DNA of 36,558 nucleotides from Desulfobulbaceae bacterium (GTDB taxonomy: Bacteria; Desulfobacterota; Desulfobulbia; Desulfobulbales; Desulfocapsaceae). The translations under genes and the position numbers were made by a program. How positions within the stretch are numbered: the stretch's first letter is position 1; every line of letters begins with the position of its first letter. Positions 26,501 through 32,573 of this stretch are shown here, piece after piece. The notes beneath the pieces are model-generated. The model searched no databases, was not told the DNA's origin, and saw only the letters and a list, made by a program, of their open reading frames with translations. The DNA lies in contig JAFLKM010000045.1 of the NCBI GenBank assembly GCA_019163335.1, positions 58,153 through 94,710 on the forward strand, given 5' to 3'.

Positions 26501-26772
26501 ACCCACAAGGAAGTGGAAGGACTCCAGAGCGGAAACAATTTCAGCCCGTACAAGAGGAAAGGAGCTATTCCGGCAATCCCTCCGAACAGGAAGGCCGCCA
26601 AGGTTATCTTCAGGGGAAGACGTTGGGTAAAGAGATTAACAAGGTGAACAAATCCGGCGGAATCTTTGTGTGCCAGGGCGGTACGGCTGAACCCATGCTG
26701 ACTGAGCTTCCGCAGCGCTTTCCGGGCCTGCTCCTGTTGTGCGAAATAACCAATAAGAATGCCAACGCCCAA
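17584..26772 (-). CDS. ndvB: cyclic beta-1,2-glucan synthase (NdvB/ChvB type) with YflT-like N-terminus
   Basis: A 3062-aa membrane enzyme, somewhat longer than Brucella Cgs or Sinorhizobium NdvB (about 2830). It starts at TTG 26772 with AAAGGA seven bases upstream. Residues 1-45 (ILIGYFAQQEQARKALRKL..GFSRTALAHKD) resemble a YflT stress domain. Two transmembrane helices (about 54-120) follow. The glycosyltransferase (GT84) region holds DSDTQLP near 778 and SHRWIRGDWQ, with more membrane helices around 580 and 1020-1130. A glucoamylase-type domain (GTMFEYLMPLLF near 1551) and two GH94-type beta-sandwich regions precede the GH94 catalytic domain with TGDWNDGMN near 2736 (catalytic Asp). These families initiate, extend and cyclise periplasmic glucans used in osmoadaptation. 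No separate transporter gene is seen. The leader has a hairpin and a palindrome. Confidence 0.93.
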   Translation of the reverse strand: MGVGILIGYFAQQEQARKALRKLSQHGFSRTALAHKDSAGFVHLVNLFTQRLPLKITLAAFLFGGIAGIAPFLLYGLKLFPLWSPSTSLWVQLSGAAIGMMVVFFWFRFFLQTADAGDIREHGRWLLPGEYVLILRAPVASLQRPVILLREIGDTPPALFVLYPKLDRRAQERATAIKLTPAQILEHAHRHASEQRLDSRPQHTTELLNRLKKSRQWIRQVCADLTAASDLEQKTTAAADWILDNEYVLESNIRDILLNLPRHFYRQLPILSTDPYHGLPCIYGLAKDLVAHTEMRLDRENILAFLETYQSIRTLTSGELWALPQMMRLALIESIQSLALIALSDLRERQLADFWANRLIAANRREPNQLFVILAELSQAEPHPSPYFGVQLVGLLYDEAAALSPVQSWLERTLKIPIYDLNLQEQNRQTREQLSCGNAFTSLRQLGLLDWRQVFEQTSRVEQLLRLDPAGIYPRMDFATRDRCRRAIEELAKASAQTETEVAEQVIKLCTDATGRASSIEEHLDHVGAWLVGERRASLARLLACRETLPYRLLQWIFHHHTSIYLLSIGSITALLLLMLITLSHISSSPLLGFGLGFLLLIPVSQLAIDIVNYVITRFLPTRPLAKMDFEESGIPDAYLTLVVVPMMLVNEETILGEAEKLEIRFLANKEANLLFGLFSDYTDADTLNCPEDIDLVRIARESIEVLNARHGGDRFFLFHRERVWSESEQHFIGWERKRGKLEELNRLIDGTRPLLAPRLVEVGDPDRLADVRFVITLDSDTQLPHATARRMIETLAHPLNQPRFDAKGRVTAGYTLIQPRVSPTLASTSVSIFSRLFADAVGIDPYSQAVSDVYQDLSGEGSYHGKGIYDVRTFSRVLSGRFPEERILSHDLIEGAYIRVGLASDIELFDDFPQGYQSYSKRSHRWIRGDWQIAAWIFTHVPTGKGEPGHEGNPLSLLNRWKILDNLRRSLLPVTSLILLLAAWLISSKIGGLASLVVGVQLLFHPLAQPLTMATTRKGLKYFELSKVFHDLLRAATDAALLPHQAAVSLDAILRVWYRQVFSHHGLLEWTSPVSRRRGSRQQSFFVAGLALSSLFSLTAAATVWIFLPQSLLHALPWLSLWLIAPLLGWVLNLRPVVSLQEYPLPDDDRLFLRQIARRTWRYFSTFVGENTSWLPPDNYQVAHNRCLAMRTSPTNIGLWMTSTLGAYDCGYQTINQTIETLGHTMATISRLHRHQGHLLNWYDIKTLVPLEPRYVSTVDSGNLLGALWALEQGLSELAQQPVLDGRAFTGLADTGLILKQAVTVQGVANFCHPLLDQLILDCNTPPLEIIERLRLQQRLQTPVSELVGVAGGMPWVGELAQQMAAWTENSHRYLSWIEILAEKTEEELEPLGSLAQHAIHHDLTQSPTLESLAQDEIESIHILAALRESSPPIEATLIVWIERLLAAFAEARWLAGETLGMIEQLTHDVQTLSAGMNMQFLYAPKRKLFSIGYNVSTACLDQSSYDLLASEARLGSFVAIARGDVPLEHWFSMSRPYGAIGRQRVLLSWTGTMFEYLMPLLFQHSYGNSLLDKSAREAVTVQIAYGRTHRVPWGISESAYADLDLNKTYQYKAFGVPALGLKRGLEEQLVVAPYATMLALNLAPNDTVENLKRLAGLGLLGEYGYFEAMDFSRQPQRDSSNEGRKRGVVIEAYMAHHQGMAFLALTNFLHGNPFPRRFHNDPRVRAFEALLQERIPNLPPLHLISTRQIEPPLLGDDSVAPMSSTCLTPDTTIPVTLLLSNGRYGLMLTNSGGGYSQWDGQELTRWRADSTCDAMGTFCYIHEVAGERLWSVTPHPVGGPITGYSADFTLDRAVFHRIDHKIHTETEVIVSPEDDVEVRRITLINRSSRTRQLNLTSYVELSMSPHNADRQHPAFNKLFIQTEALPEIQALIAHRRPRSENEPPLYVGHGLILEQTEDEGSQEQDWQFETDRARFIGRGRTLAHPMGAVQELGNTQGFVLDPIFSSRQKLTLKPGQRVRVSLVIAAAASREQVLQLIAKYSDHHATDRAMDFAWHSAQQQLQMLRIKADEARRFQQLASHLLFPNKLLRAPAERLEENRKGQAGLWPYAISGDLPMILITIGEVREISLVRQILQAHTFWRMHGFSTDLVILNEEAKSYERPLQERLVQMIQNHALSAAVNQTGGIFLKNVAHIPEDDLKLLKASASVVLVAARGTLPQQLGLPVEAPEKLNRFTGKRSAREPSAPLPFMELDYFNSLGGFTPGGREYAIYLGPGTSTPAPWVNVIAGPTFGTLISETGSGFTWYGNSQRNRLTGWSNDPVLDPASEALYIRDEESGIYWSPTASPIREDSAYRARHGAGYTVFEHNSNGIEQELTVFVPVDKDGGTPIKLQRLRLTNGSSRRRQLSVTYYVELTLGESRETSRMHILTHWDDEFKTLLAQNHYHPEYPERVAFVAITPEAEAYSGDRTAFIGRNRSLASPVAMELTRLSPRIGAGLDPCAVLRVTIEMAPHEQRDIIFMLGQAESADQAREWVRSYRQDLAFETAFDQTRAWWDELLGTIEVKTPELAVDLMLNRWLQYQSLSCRIWGRSGFYQSGGAFGFRDQLQDVMAILYANPELAREHILLCASRQFKEGDVQHWWHPPVGAGIRSRISDDLLWLPYVVAHYVRITGDVAILNAEVPFLNAPTLSDDQHEQFSTPEVTLERATLFEHCRRAINRGLTIGPHGLPLIGTGDWNDGMNLVGAKGKGESVWLGWFLCDALQGMGELANHLQQPELVQSFQADRQALIQRVEKAGWDGEWYLRGTFDDGTPLGSAANQEARIDSLPQSWAWLSGAADPGRADQALESAWSQLVRPDEGLALLFAPPFEQAIPSPGYIKGYPPGVRENGGQYTHAALWMAMAMARKKDGERAVQLLRMLNPIEHARDAEAVWHYGVEPYVVAADVYRLPGHVGQGGWSWYTGSAAWMYRAWLEEILGLQIRGEQMRIDPVIPSNWPGFSLRYRHGETIYTIAVENPDACRHGVAWVEMDGQRMHDGVIPLEQGLMIHQVQVRMGRPAMTS

Positions 26773-26797
26773 TTTTTCGTCCTTTGTTCTCTAGAAT

Positions 26798-26835
26798 GGT
26801 CAGAGTGACCGGCGATGATATATTGCTCATGCCGG
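26798..26835 (-). promoter_or_regulatory. palindrome and leader hairpin before the glucan synthase
   Basis: GGTCA-GAG-TGACC (26798-26810) is a perfect-arm dyad 26 bp upstream of the TTG start; its arms match the activator dyad at 1492 but the spacer is 3, not 4. Overlapping it, CCGGCGATGA (26809-26818) pairs with TCATGCCGG (26827-26835) with one bulged G. The position just before the start codon suggests an operator or translational control hairpin rather than an enhancer site. Confidence 0.4.
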
Positions 26836-27008
26836 AAAAACTCAGTGAGGAACAATGGGAACAGTTCCGGGTGAAATGATGGCCTACCTCAGTTTTTCTT
26901 GGTTGCGATGTCGGGCAAATTTCATCTGCCCAAGATCATCCAAAGGGCCACTCTTAAGCATAGAAAATCCAAGATATTTTTGTACGAGGGCTTATCCTTA
27001 TTGTTTAC

Positions 27009-29000
27009 CTACTTTTCTTTCAGTGCTCTTTGCACTTTGACGGACAAGTCCTGAAACGAAAATGGCTTCTGAATATAATGAATGTCTTTATCGAGGAGAC
27101 CATCTTGCGCAATGACATCGGCGGTGTACCCGGACATGAACAAGACTTTCGTGTTGGGGTAAAGAGACTGTATTCGTTTTGCCAGATCCCGACCATTCAT
27201 TCCCGGCATAATAACATCGGTGACAAGGAGCTGTATTTCGTTTGGGTGTTTGTCTGCTATCTTCAAGGCTTCCTCAGGCACATCCGTGGCCAGTACACGA
27301 TAACCTAAGCTTTCCAGCATTGTTTTACCCATATTCAGGATGACAGGCTCGTCCTCTACCAGCAGCAAAGTTTCGCCGCAACCAAGAGAGATTTCTTCTG
27401 CATTTCCCTGCTGGTTCTCAATCACCGGGCTTTTGTGCTGGGGCAGGAAAATCTTGAAGGTCGTCCCTCTTCCCGGTTCGCTGTCAACAATGATGAACCC
27501 ATGGTTCTGCTTGACTATGCCATAGACGATGGAAAGCCCTAAGCCAGTTCCATTGGCCATTCCCTTGCTGGTAAAAAACGGATCGAAAATCTGGTCAATG
27601 GTCTTCTTGTCCATGCCGCAGCCATTGTCATTAACCGCTAAAAGCACATACTCACCTGTTATGTATTCAGGATGATCAATACAGTAGTGCTTATCAAAGA
27701 AGGCATTTTTCGTTTCAATCGTAATCTTGCCATGTTCGGTGAGGGCATCCCGGGCATTGATACAAAGATTGACCAGGATTTGATCAACCTGGACGGGGTC
27801 TATCCTGACCTGATAAGGGTCTGCTCTGAGCTGCCAGGCCAGTTCGATGTCCTCGCCGATAAGCCGCCTGATCATTTTAAGCATGCTCGACACGACCTGG
27901 TTTAAGTCAAGCACCTCAGGTGTAATGGTCTGTTTGTGGGCAAAAGTCAGTAATTGCCGGGTTATTTCTGCGGAACGCCTGGCGGCCTTGATAATTTCTT
28001 CAAGGTTGGCCCGCAGAGATGGATCTGGGGCCGCATGCAAGAGCGCAACTTCTGCGTAGCCAAGAATAACGCCGAGCATGTTATTAAAATCGTGGGCCAC
28101 ACCACCTGCCAGCAGACCAATTGCTTCCATTTTGTGGGCCTGCTGGAGTTGATCAGCTAATCGGAGATTTTCGGTGATATCCCGTTGGACGGCCACATAG
28201 TTGACAATTCGCTCCGATGCATTGAGAACCGGAGAAATCGTAGTTGCCACGGTATAGAAAGATCCGTCCCGGCGTTTGTTGACCAGCCGGCCCGTCCAGG
28301 TTTTGCCATTGGAGATAGTTTCCCAAAGAGTACGGTAAAAATGCTTGTCCTGTCTACCGCTTCTGAGGATGCGAGGATGCTGGCCGGTAATATCATTATC
28401 GTGGTAACCAGTCATTTCCTTGAAGGCGGGGTTGACGAACTGAATAATTCCTTTGGTATCAGTCATGACAATGCCATCTCCAACTTGCTCGATGGCCGCC
28501 ATCAACCGCATGCGTTCGGCCTTTGCCTGCTTGCTTGCGCTGATGTCACGGATATTGCACTGGATCACCTTGCTCTGATCCACCAGATACACATTGCTGA
28601 CAAATTCGACAGCTTTGGACTGCCCACCCTTAGTTTCCAGCGGCAAGTCTTCATACCGGATATATTCGTTATCCTGCAGGGTCTGGAAAGCATCTTTGGA
28701 GGCGGCAATATCTTTAAATGCGCCGATTTCCCAGATATATTTTCCACAAAATTCGTCATACGAATAGCCGAGTAACTGGATCAGGAAAGGATTGACATCA
28801 ACTACCTGGCCAGTATCGGCATTGAGAATCAGGATTCCATCCTTTGCTGACTCAAAAAGACGGCGGTAGCGTTTCTCGGATTCCAGCAATGCCTTTCCGT
28901 CTTTTTCCTTTGCGTCAAGCTGTTCTTTCAATAGCGCAATCTTGTAGCTCATTTCAATATGAGTGGCTATTTGATGGGTCTCCGTGGTTGGGTCTGACAT
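27009..29000 (-). CDS. hybrid sensor histidine kinase: two PAS, HisKA, HATPase, REC
   Basis: A cytoplasmic kinase of about 663 aa, started at the ATG at 29000 (an in-frame TTG at 29033 adds 11 residues). An N-terminal coiled coil is followed by PAS1 (RLFESAKDGILILNADTG) and PAS2 (MAAIEQVGDGIVMTDTKG), each ending in a PAC segment. The H-box is VAHDFNNMLGVILGYAE, the type used by ATP-dependent FixL/NtrB-like kinases. HATPase has DNGCGMD and GTGLGLSIVYGIVKQ. The C-terminal receiver has LLLVEDEP and the acceptor Asp in LLVTDVIMPGMNG. No HTH or Hpt is present, and no partner regulator gene adjoins it. It may feed either activator in this window, but that is speculation. Confidence 0.93.
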   Translation of the reverse strand: MSDPTTETHQIATHIEMSYKIALLKEQLDAKEKDGKALLESEKRYRRLFESAKDGILILNADTGQVVDVNPFLIQLLGYSYDEFCGKYIWEIGAFKDIAASKDAFQTLQDNEYIRYEDLPLETKGGQSKAVEFVSNVYLVDQSKVIQCNIRDISASKQAKAERMRLMAAIEQVGDGIVMTDTKGIIQFVNPAFKEMTGYHDNDITGQHPRILRSGRQDKHFYRTLWETISNGKTWTGRLVNKRRDGSFYTVATTISPVLNASERIVNYVAVQRDITENLRLADQLQQAHKMEAIGLLAGGVAHDFNNMLGVILGYAEVALLHAAPDPSLRANLEEIIKAARRSAEITRQLLTFAHKQTITPEVLDLNQVVSSMLKMIRRLIGEDIELAWQLRADPYQVRIDPVQVDQILVNLCINARDALTEHGKITIETKNAFFDKHYCIDHPEYITGEYVLLAVNDNGCGMDKKTIDQIFDPFFTSKGMANGTGLGLSIVYGIVKQNHGFIIVDSEPGRGTTFKIFLPQHKSPVIENQQGNAEEISLGCGETLLLVEDEPVILNMGKTMLESLGYRVLATDVPEEALKIADKHPNEIQLLVTDVIMPGMNGRDLAKRIQSLYPNTKVLFMSGYTADVIAQDGLLDKDIHYIQKPFSFQDLSVKVQRALKEK

Positions 29001-29055
29001 ATCTGATCTCTCGATAAATTTAATGCCTGGCAATCAGCCGACAAATATCTCCGCT

Positions 29056-29087
29056 CCTTCCAGACGATGTCTGTACCGTCTGGAAGG
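29056..29087 (-). other. 11-bp perfect hairpin after the secreted Thr-rich protein gene
   Basis: CCTTCCAGACG (29056-29066) pairs without mismatch with CGTCTGGAAGG (29077-29087) around 10 bases. It sits 11 bp after the stop of the minus-strand gene at 29098-29505 and 56 bp before the kinase start. There is no T-run, so it may be a processing or attenuation hairpin between the two genes. Confidence 0.7.
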
Positions 29088-29097
29088 CGAATACGAA

Positions 29098-29505
29098 TTA
29101 TTTCGTTTCGGTTTCGATCGTTCTTGTTTTGGTCTCGGTCCGCTCATGAATCATGGGTTTTTCGGTTGTGGTGGTAATTTTTCGAACGACCACTTTGTCA
29201 GCAACCATACGATCGCCATCACGGGTGTAATACACCGTTACAGGCAAACCGGATCTAACCGTTTCAATGGAGACAGGATTGCCATTCTCATCAACATAGG
29301 TGGTGCTTTTCGTTGAGTTGTAACGTAATGGAGTCGTGCTGGTTTGCGATTGTATTATTATATTGTCAGGGCCGACTTCGCTGATTGTTCCCATATTTTC
29401 TGTGCTTGTGGTTGTTCTGACCACTGTCGTTTCCTGTTGAGCAAAAAGCGCACAGGGCATACTCAGAACAGCCGCTGTTAACACCATTGGGATTAATTTT
29501 TTCAT
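29098..29505 (-). CDS. exported Thr-rich small protein
   Basis: A 135-aa protein with a signal peptide (MKKLIPMVLTAAVLSMPCALFAQQ, cleavage after LFA) and a GGAGA ribosome binding site. The mature part has a predicted beta-rich centre (NIIIQSQTSTTPLRYNSTKSTTYVDENGNPVSIETVRSGLPVTVYYTRDGDRMVADKVVVRK), similar to small OB-like periplasmic proteins of the 'DUF5666-like' kind, flanked by Thr-rich ends. Its tail (ITTTTEKPMIHERTETKTRTIE) is repeated in the next protein upstream (29600-29785). Function unknown; the pairing suggests a shared partner or anchor sequence. Confidence 0.75.
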   Translation of the reverse strand: MKKLIPMVLTAAVLSMPCALFAQQETTVVRTTTSTENMGTISEVGPDNIIIQSQTSTTPLRYNSTKSTTYVDENGNPVSIETVRSGLPVTVYYTRDGDRMVADKVVVRKITTTTEKPMIHERTETKTRTIETETK

Positions 29506-29572
29506 AACATTCTCCTTTAGTTGTAATTTTTCTCTATGGCCTCTGGTACCTCAAAGCCATTCCTTATTCGAT

Positions 29573-29590
29573 GCTGGACTTTGAACCAGC
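29573..29590 (-). other. small hairpin after the Thr-rich lipoprotein gene
   Basis: GCTGG (29573-29577) pairs with CCAGC (29586-29590), about ten bases after the lipoprotein stop. No T-run follows. A weak 3'-end structure between two related genes. Confidence 0.35.
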
Positions 29591-29599
29591 TTGGCTCGA

Positions 29600-29785
29600 C
29601 TAGTTTCTTTCAGTCCTGGTCGTTGTGGTCTGCGTCTCTTCAATTACCGGCCTTTCGATGGTCGTGGTGGTTTTGTGAATGACGTTTTCTGAACTTGCGC
29701 TGTCAGATTTCGATGAACATGCCGCCAGGGGGGCAATCAAGAACAGGGGGATTACATAAGCGATAAGGTGCTTTTTTGTTTTCAT
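29600..29785 (-). CDS. small Thr-rich lipoprotein
   Basis: A 61-aa lipoprotein: basic start, hydrophobic core, lipobox PLAAC with the lipid Cys at 23, then SSKSDSASSENV and a tail KTTTTIERPVIEETQTTTTRTE. The tail matches the C-terminus of the exported protein encoded just downstream at 29098-29505. Ribosome binding site AGAGAGG. It probably sits on the outer membrane. It is likely a member of the short 'TTTT-ER-VIEE' lipoprotein group; no function is known. Confidence 0.75.
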   Translation of the reverse strand: MKTKKHLIAYVIPLFLIAPLAACSSKSDSASSENVIHKTTTTIERPVIEETQTTTTRTERN

Positions 29786-29835
29786 AGCGGTTAAACCTCT
29801 CTTTACGTTTGTGGAAAAATAACTGAAGAGCCAAC

Positions 29836-29861
29836 AAGACCCGATGAACGAGATAAGCTCA
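29836..29861 (-). repeat. 30-nt dispersed element, partial copy 3
   Basis: Read on the minus strand this contains CTTATCTCGTTCATCGGG, 16 of 18 bases identical to the core of the copy at 5591-5620. It lies in the leader of the lipoprotein gene (29600-29785), in the same orientation to the gene as copy 1. Confidence 0.5.
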
Positions 29862-29881
29862 GCAGTCGCCTTTAGGACAAC

Positions 29882-30586
29882 CTATTTATTCGTGACGGCC
29901 TTGGCCATCTGTTCGTAGATATTAAGAAATGACTCCACATCCAGGCTGGCCTGACCGATGAAAAGTCCAGCGAGTTCCGGGATCTGCAGGTAGTTTTTGA
30001 CATTCTCAGGCCCAAGGGAGCCACCATAAACAACCGGCCTGCCATGCAGAATTTTCGAAAGAGAACGGGCCGTTTCAGCGGCCTTTATGGGAGGCTCCGG
30101 CGTTCTTGCTGTCGTTTCATCCATTGGACCGAAGGCGACAATCATTTCCTTGCTGTCGAGGTCATTGAGGGGCAAGGCCTGATATGCCGCATAGGGTTGC
30201 TCCATACAGACAATGGGAATCAGGCCGGCGTCTATCGCTTCGCTCATCTTTCCTGCAATGTCGTCCTTCGTTTCATGAAAATAGACTCTTCGTTCCGAGT
30301 GACCAAGAATCACATAATCAGCAAAAGACTTGACCATGTCGGCATCCACGGCCCCGGTATAGGAACCCTTGGGAAAGGGTGAAACATCCTGAGCAGCAAG
30401 GGACACATTTTCAAGACCCAAGGTTTTTAAAGTGTTGGAGAGGGAAAGCAGACTGATAAAGGAAGGGGCAACAATAATGGTAAGTCCTTCCACCGGACGA
30501 TACACCCTTGCAAACGCATCAAACCAGCGTTGTGCTTCTTCAATTCCTTTGTTGCACTTCCAGTTGGCAATCAGATACTTGTTCAT
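29882..30586 (-). CDS. triosephosphate isomerase-like protein lacking the catalytic Glu
   Basis: A 234-aa TIM-barrel protein clearly of the TpiA family: ANWKCN (Lys10), GHSERR (His96), PIVC, YGGSLGPENV and IGQASLD are all in place. However, the loop-6 region that reads AYEPVWAIGTG in active enzymes is AFGPMDETTAR here. The catalytic Glu aligns with Gly153, and the flexible lid is altered. The segment after VC (VCMEQPYAAYQ instead of VCxGE) is also unusual, and the protein is about 15 residues shorter than typical. It may be inactive in glycolysis or have a new role. It may be co-transcribed with the branching enzyme gene (157 bp upstream). A second, canonical tpiA elsewhere would be expected. 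Confidence 0.88.
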   Translation of the reverse strand: MNKYLIANWKCNKGIEEAQRWFDAFARVYRPVEGLTIIVAPSFISLLSLSNTLKTLGLENVSLAAQDVSPFPKGSYTGAVDADMVKSFADYVILGHSERRVYFHETKDDIAGKMSEAIDAGLIPIVCMEQPYAAYQALPLNDLDSKEMIVAFGPMDETTARTPEPPIKAAETARSLSKILHGRPVVYGGSLGPENVKNYLQIPELAGLFIGQASLDVESFLNIYEQMAKAVTNK

Positions 30587-30708
30587 TATTCAACTCCTCG
30601 TTGGCCTGAAATAGAAGGCGTATTTTTTATTTTCCACACCGAACTTCTTTCGATATTCAGCATGTTTGCCACTTTAGCGGTTCCGATTTTCTCTATGGTA
30701 TTTCCTAC
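30586..30708 (-). pseudogene. remnant of a helix-turn-helix (resolvase/Fis-like) C-terminus
   Basis: An open frame without a start codon covers 40 codons and ends in TAA overlapping the ATG of the TIM-like gene. It encodes TIEKIGTAKVANMLNIERSS followed by VWKIKNTP, which reads as a resolvase/invertase-type HTH ('GxxxVAxxLxIxRSSVxxI'). No upstream part of a recombinase is readable in any frame because the branching-enzyme gene ends at 30743. Likely a fragment left by an insertion or deletion. The match is from pattern only. Confidence 0.45.
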
Positions 30709-30742
30709 TCATTGCCACCATGGTGACAGAGTTCTTGGCGAA

Positions 30743-32530
30743 CTATTGTGAAAAGATCAGCACACTGTAGGGGCCGATGGAAACCTTTGCCTGCCAGGGA
30801 AGCCCATCGCAGTCACCTGCCTCGGCAAGGACGTCAATACTCGGATGATTGTTGAAATCGTCATTGTAGCCCTGCCAATCGCTGTTAAACCGCAGTCGCC
30901 AGGTTCCTGGAGCCGGGAAACCGATGCGATAGCCTTCATGCTTTTCGTGCAGGAAATTTGCAACGACCACAACATCATCCGACGGTCCGCCCTGATCCCA
31001 GCGGTGGAAGGCGAGAACCTTACGGTCATCGTTCAGATGAAAGACCTGGGTGGATTGCCCGCACAGACCACGGGTAAAGCCCTGACGATTGAGACGCAGC
31101 ATGATGAGATCGCGGTATAAGCGAACAATGCCGTGAAACTCATTGTTTTGGTCCCAATCAACGGGAACCGTATCGCGAAACCATCCTCCCTCGAGGAATT
31201 CCTGGCCCTGAAAGAGCATGGGGATGCCGGGAGCGGTAAAAACCATGGAGACCGCAAGCGTGGAACGTTTTTGCGCATACCAGCCTTTGGGGTCGTCCGG
31301 GTTGATTTCCTCTGGCACCCGTGCCTTGCCGTTTGCCACCTCGTCGTGTGATTCGCTGTAGATGACCCGATCAAAGGCGTCATTATTATAACGGTAGCAA
31401 ATGGCATCTCGGATGGCGACAAGCGAGCGTTGCTGGTCATCTGGGGTGATCACGGCCTGGCGGATGGGGTGGACGAACTTGGCGTCCCACTGCGATCCAA
31501 ACCCGGCACCACCAGCCCCAACATCCTTGGTAAGCCATTTGTTGTTTTGCAGGTCCTCGGCAATGGTGATCCGTCCGGGATATTTCTGCGCAACCTGGTC
31601 ATTGATCCATTGGAGCAGGCTCCAGCCATCGGGTAGATCATGGGCGTCAACCCCATCAACTGTGCGGATAAATTGAGTGCAGTCAAAACGAATACCGTCA
31701 ATATGGTAATCTTCCAGCCACATCAGGACGTTATCGAGGAGGTACTGACGAACCTGGTCACGTCCATAATCAGGCCGGGTTTCTCCCCAAGGCGTTTTGC
31801 CCCGCTCATCGTTGTAGAAATAGATTCCGCCGCGATTGTTCTCGCTCCAGCCGTCAAACTGCCAAAGATCGAGGTCTCCCGGGCCCAGGTGGTTGTAGAC
31901 AACATCGAGAATCACCGCGATTCCCTCCTGATGGGCGCGCTTGACAAACTGTTTGAAGGCGATCGGGCCTCCGTAGGCAAGCTCCACCGAGAAGATCTGG
32001 GCAGGATTGTAGCCCCATGACCGTTCTCCTGCGAACTCGCCCACCGGCATGATCTGGATTGTATTAATCCCAAGTCTTTTTAAATGTCCGAGCTTGGCTG
32101 TCACCGAAGAAAACTTCCCGGGATGATTGACATCCTCCTGGTCATTGAAGGTTCCGACATGCAGCTCATAAATGACCAGCTCGTTCCATGGCGCGAGCTT
32201 GAACGCATCTCCTTGCCAGTCAAAATGTGGATCGTAAACAATGGCGTTGCCGACAGAGCTTGTCACCTCACGGGCATAGGGGTCAATGCGATTGAACTCT
32301 CCATTCGGCGTGGACAGGAGGTAGCGATACTCATCTCCGACATGGGCCTCGGTCACGTTGGCATACCAGCAGCCGTTCTCCTCACCTTGCATGGGATGCT
32401 TGGCTCCATCCCAATCATTGAACGACCCGATAACAGACACCTGTTGAGCATTGGGCGCCCACACCCGGAAAGCAACTCCATGTGCGTGTGGTGTCGCTCC
32501 CATGCCATTTATCTTTTTTGAATCGCTCAT
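30743..32530 (-). CDS. GH13 1,4-alpha-glucan branching enzyme-like protein
   Basis: A 595-aa cytoplasmic enzyme. I start at the ATG at 32530 (GAGGA eight bases upstream) instead of an in-frame codon at 32581. An N-terminal CBM48-type domain (about 10-110: GVAFRVWAPNAQQVSVIGSFNDWDG) precedes the GH13 barrel with all four regions: DVVYNH, GIRFDCTQ (nucleophile Asp), ITIAEDL (acid/base Glu) and ESHDEV (stabiliser Asp). The C-terminal beta domain ends in SVLIFSQ. SHDEV and the CBM48 favour a branching enzyme or a close GH13 subfamily over amylase; a trehalose-releasing enzyme is less likely. It could act on glycogen-like storage glucan, in line with the neighbouring isomerase-like and glucan-synthase genes. 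Confidence 0.88.
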   Translation of the reverse strand: MSDSKKINGMGATPHAHGVAFRVWAPNAQQVSVIGSFNDWDGAKHPMQGEENGCWYANVTEAHVGDEYRYLLSTPNGEFNRIDPYAREVTSSVGNAIVYDPHFDWQGDAFKLAPWNELVIYELHVGTFNDQEDVNHPGKFSSVTAKLGHLKRLGINTIQIMPVGEFAGERSWGYNPAQIFSVELAYGGPIAFKQFVKRAHQEGIAVILDVVYNHLGPGDLDLWQFDGWSENNRGGIYFYNDERGKTPWGETRPDYGRDQVRQYLLDNVLMWLEDYHIDGIRFDCTQFIRTVDGVDAHDLPDGWSLLQWINDQVAQKYPGRITIAEDLQNNKWLTKDVGAGGAGFGSQWDAKFVHPIRQAVITPDDQQRSLVAIRDAICYRYNNDAFDRVIYSESHDEVANGKARVPEEINPDDPKGWYAQKRSTLAVSMVFTAPGIPMLFQGQEFLEGGWFRDTVPVDWDQNNEFHGIVRLYRDLIMLRLNRQGFTRGLCGQSTQVFHLNDDRKVLAFHRWDQGGPSDDVVVVANFLHEKHEGYRIGFPAPGTWRLRFNSDWQGYNDDFNNHPSIDVLAEAGDCDGLPWQAKVSIGPYSVLIFSQ

Positions 32531-32573
32531 GATTGGGGGTCCTCGACTAAATGACTGATGCTGAAAAATAACA

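Noticed and set aside
26920-26955. Possible sigma-54 core on the minus strand before the glucan synthase (GG-N10-GC in the GATGATCTTGGGC stretch)
   Set aside because: Only the GG/GC dinucleotides match; the -12 side reads TGGGC instead of TTGC and the -24 side lacks TGGCA.
28185-28775. 196-aa plus-strand frame and several other long antisense frames (for example 20245-21234, 11330-12229)
   Set aside because: They are antisense to well-supported kinase, activator and glucan-synthase genes and have no family resemblance. Long antisense frames are expected opposite GC-biased codons.
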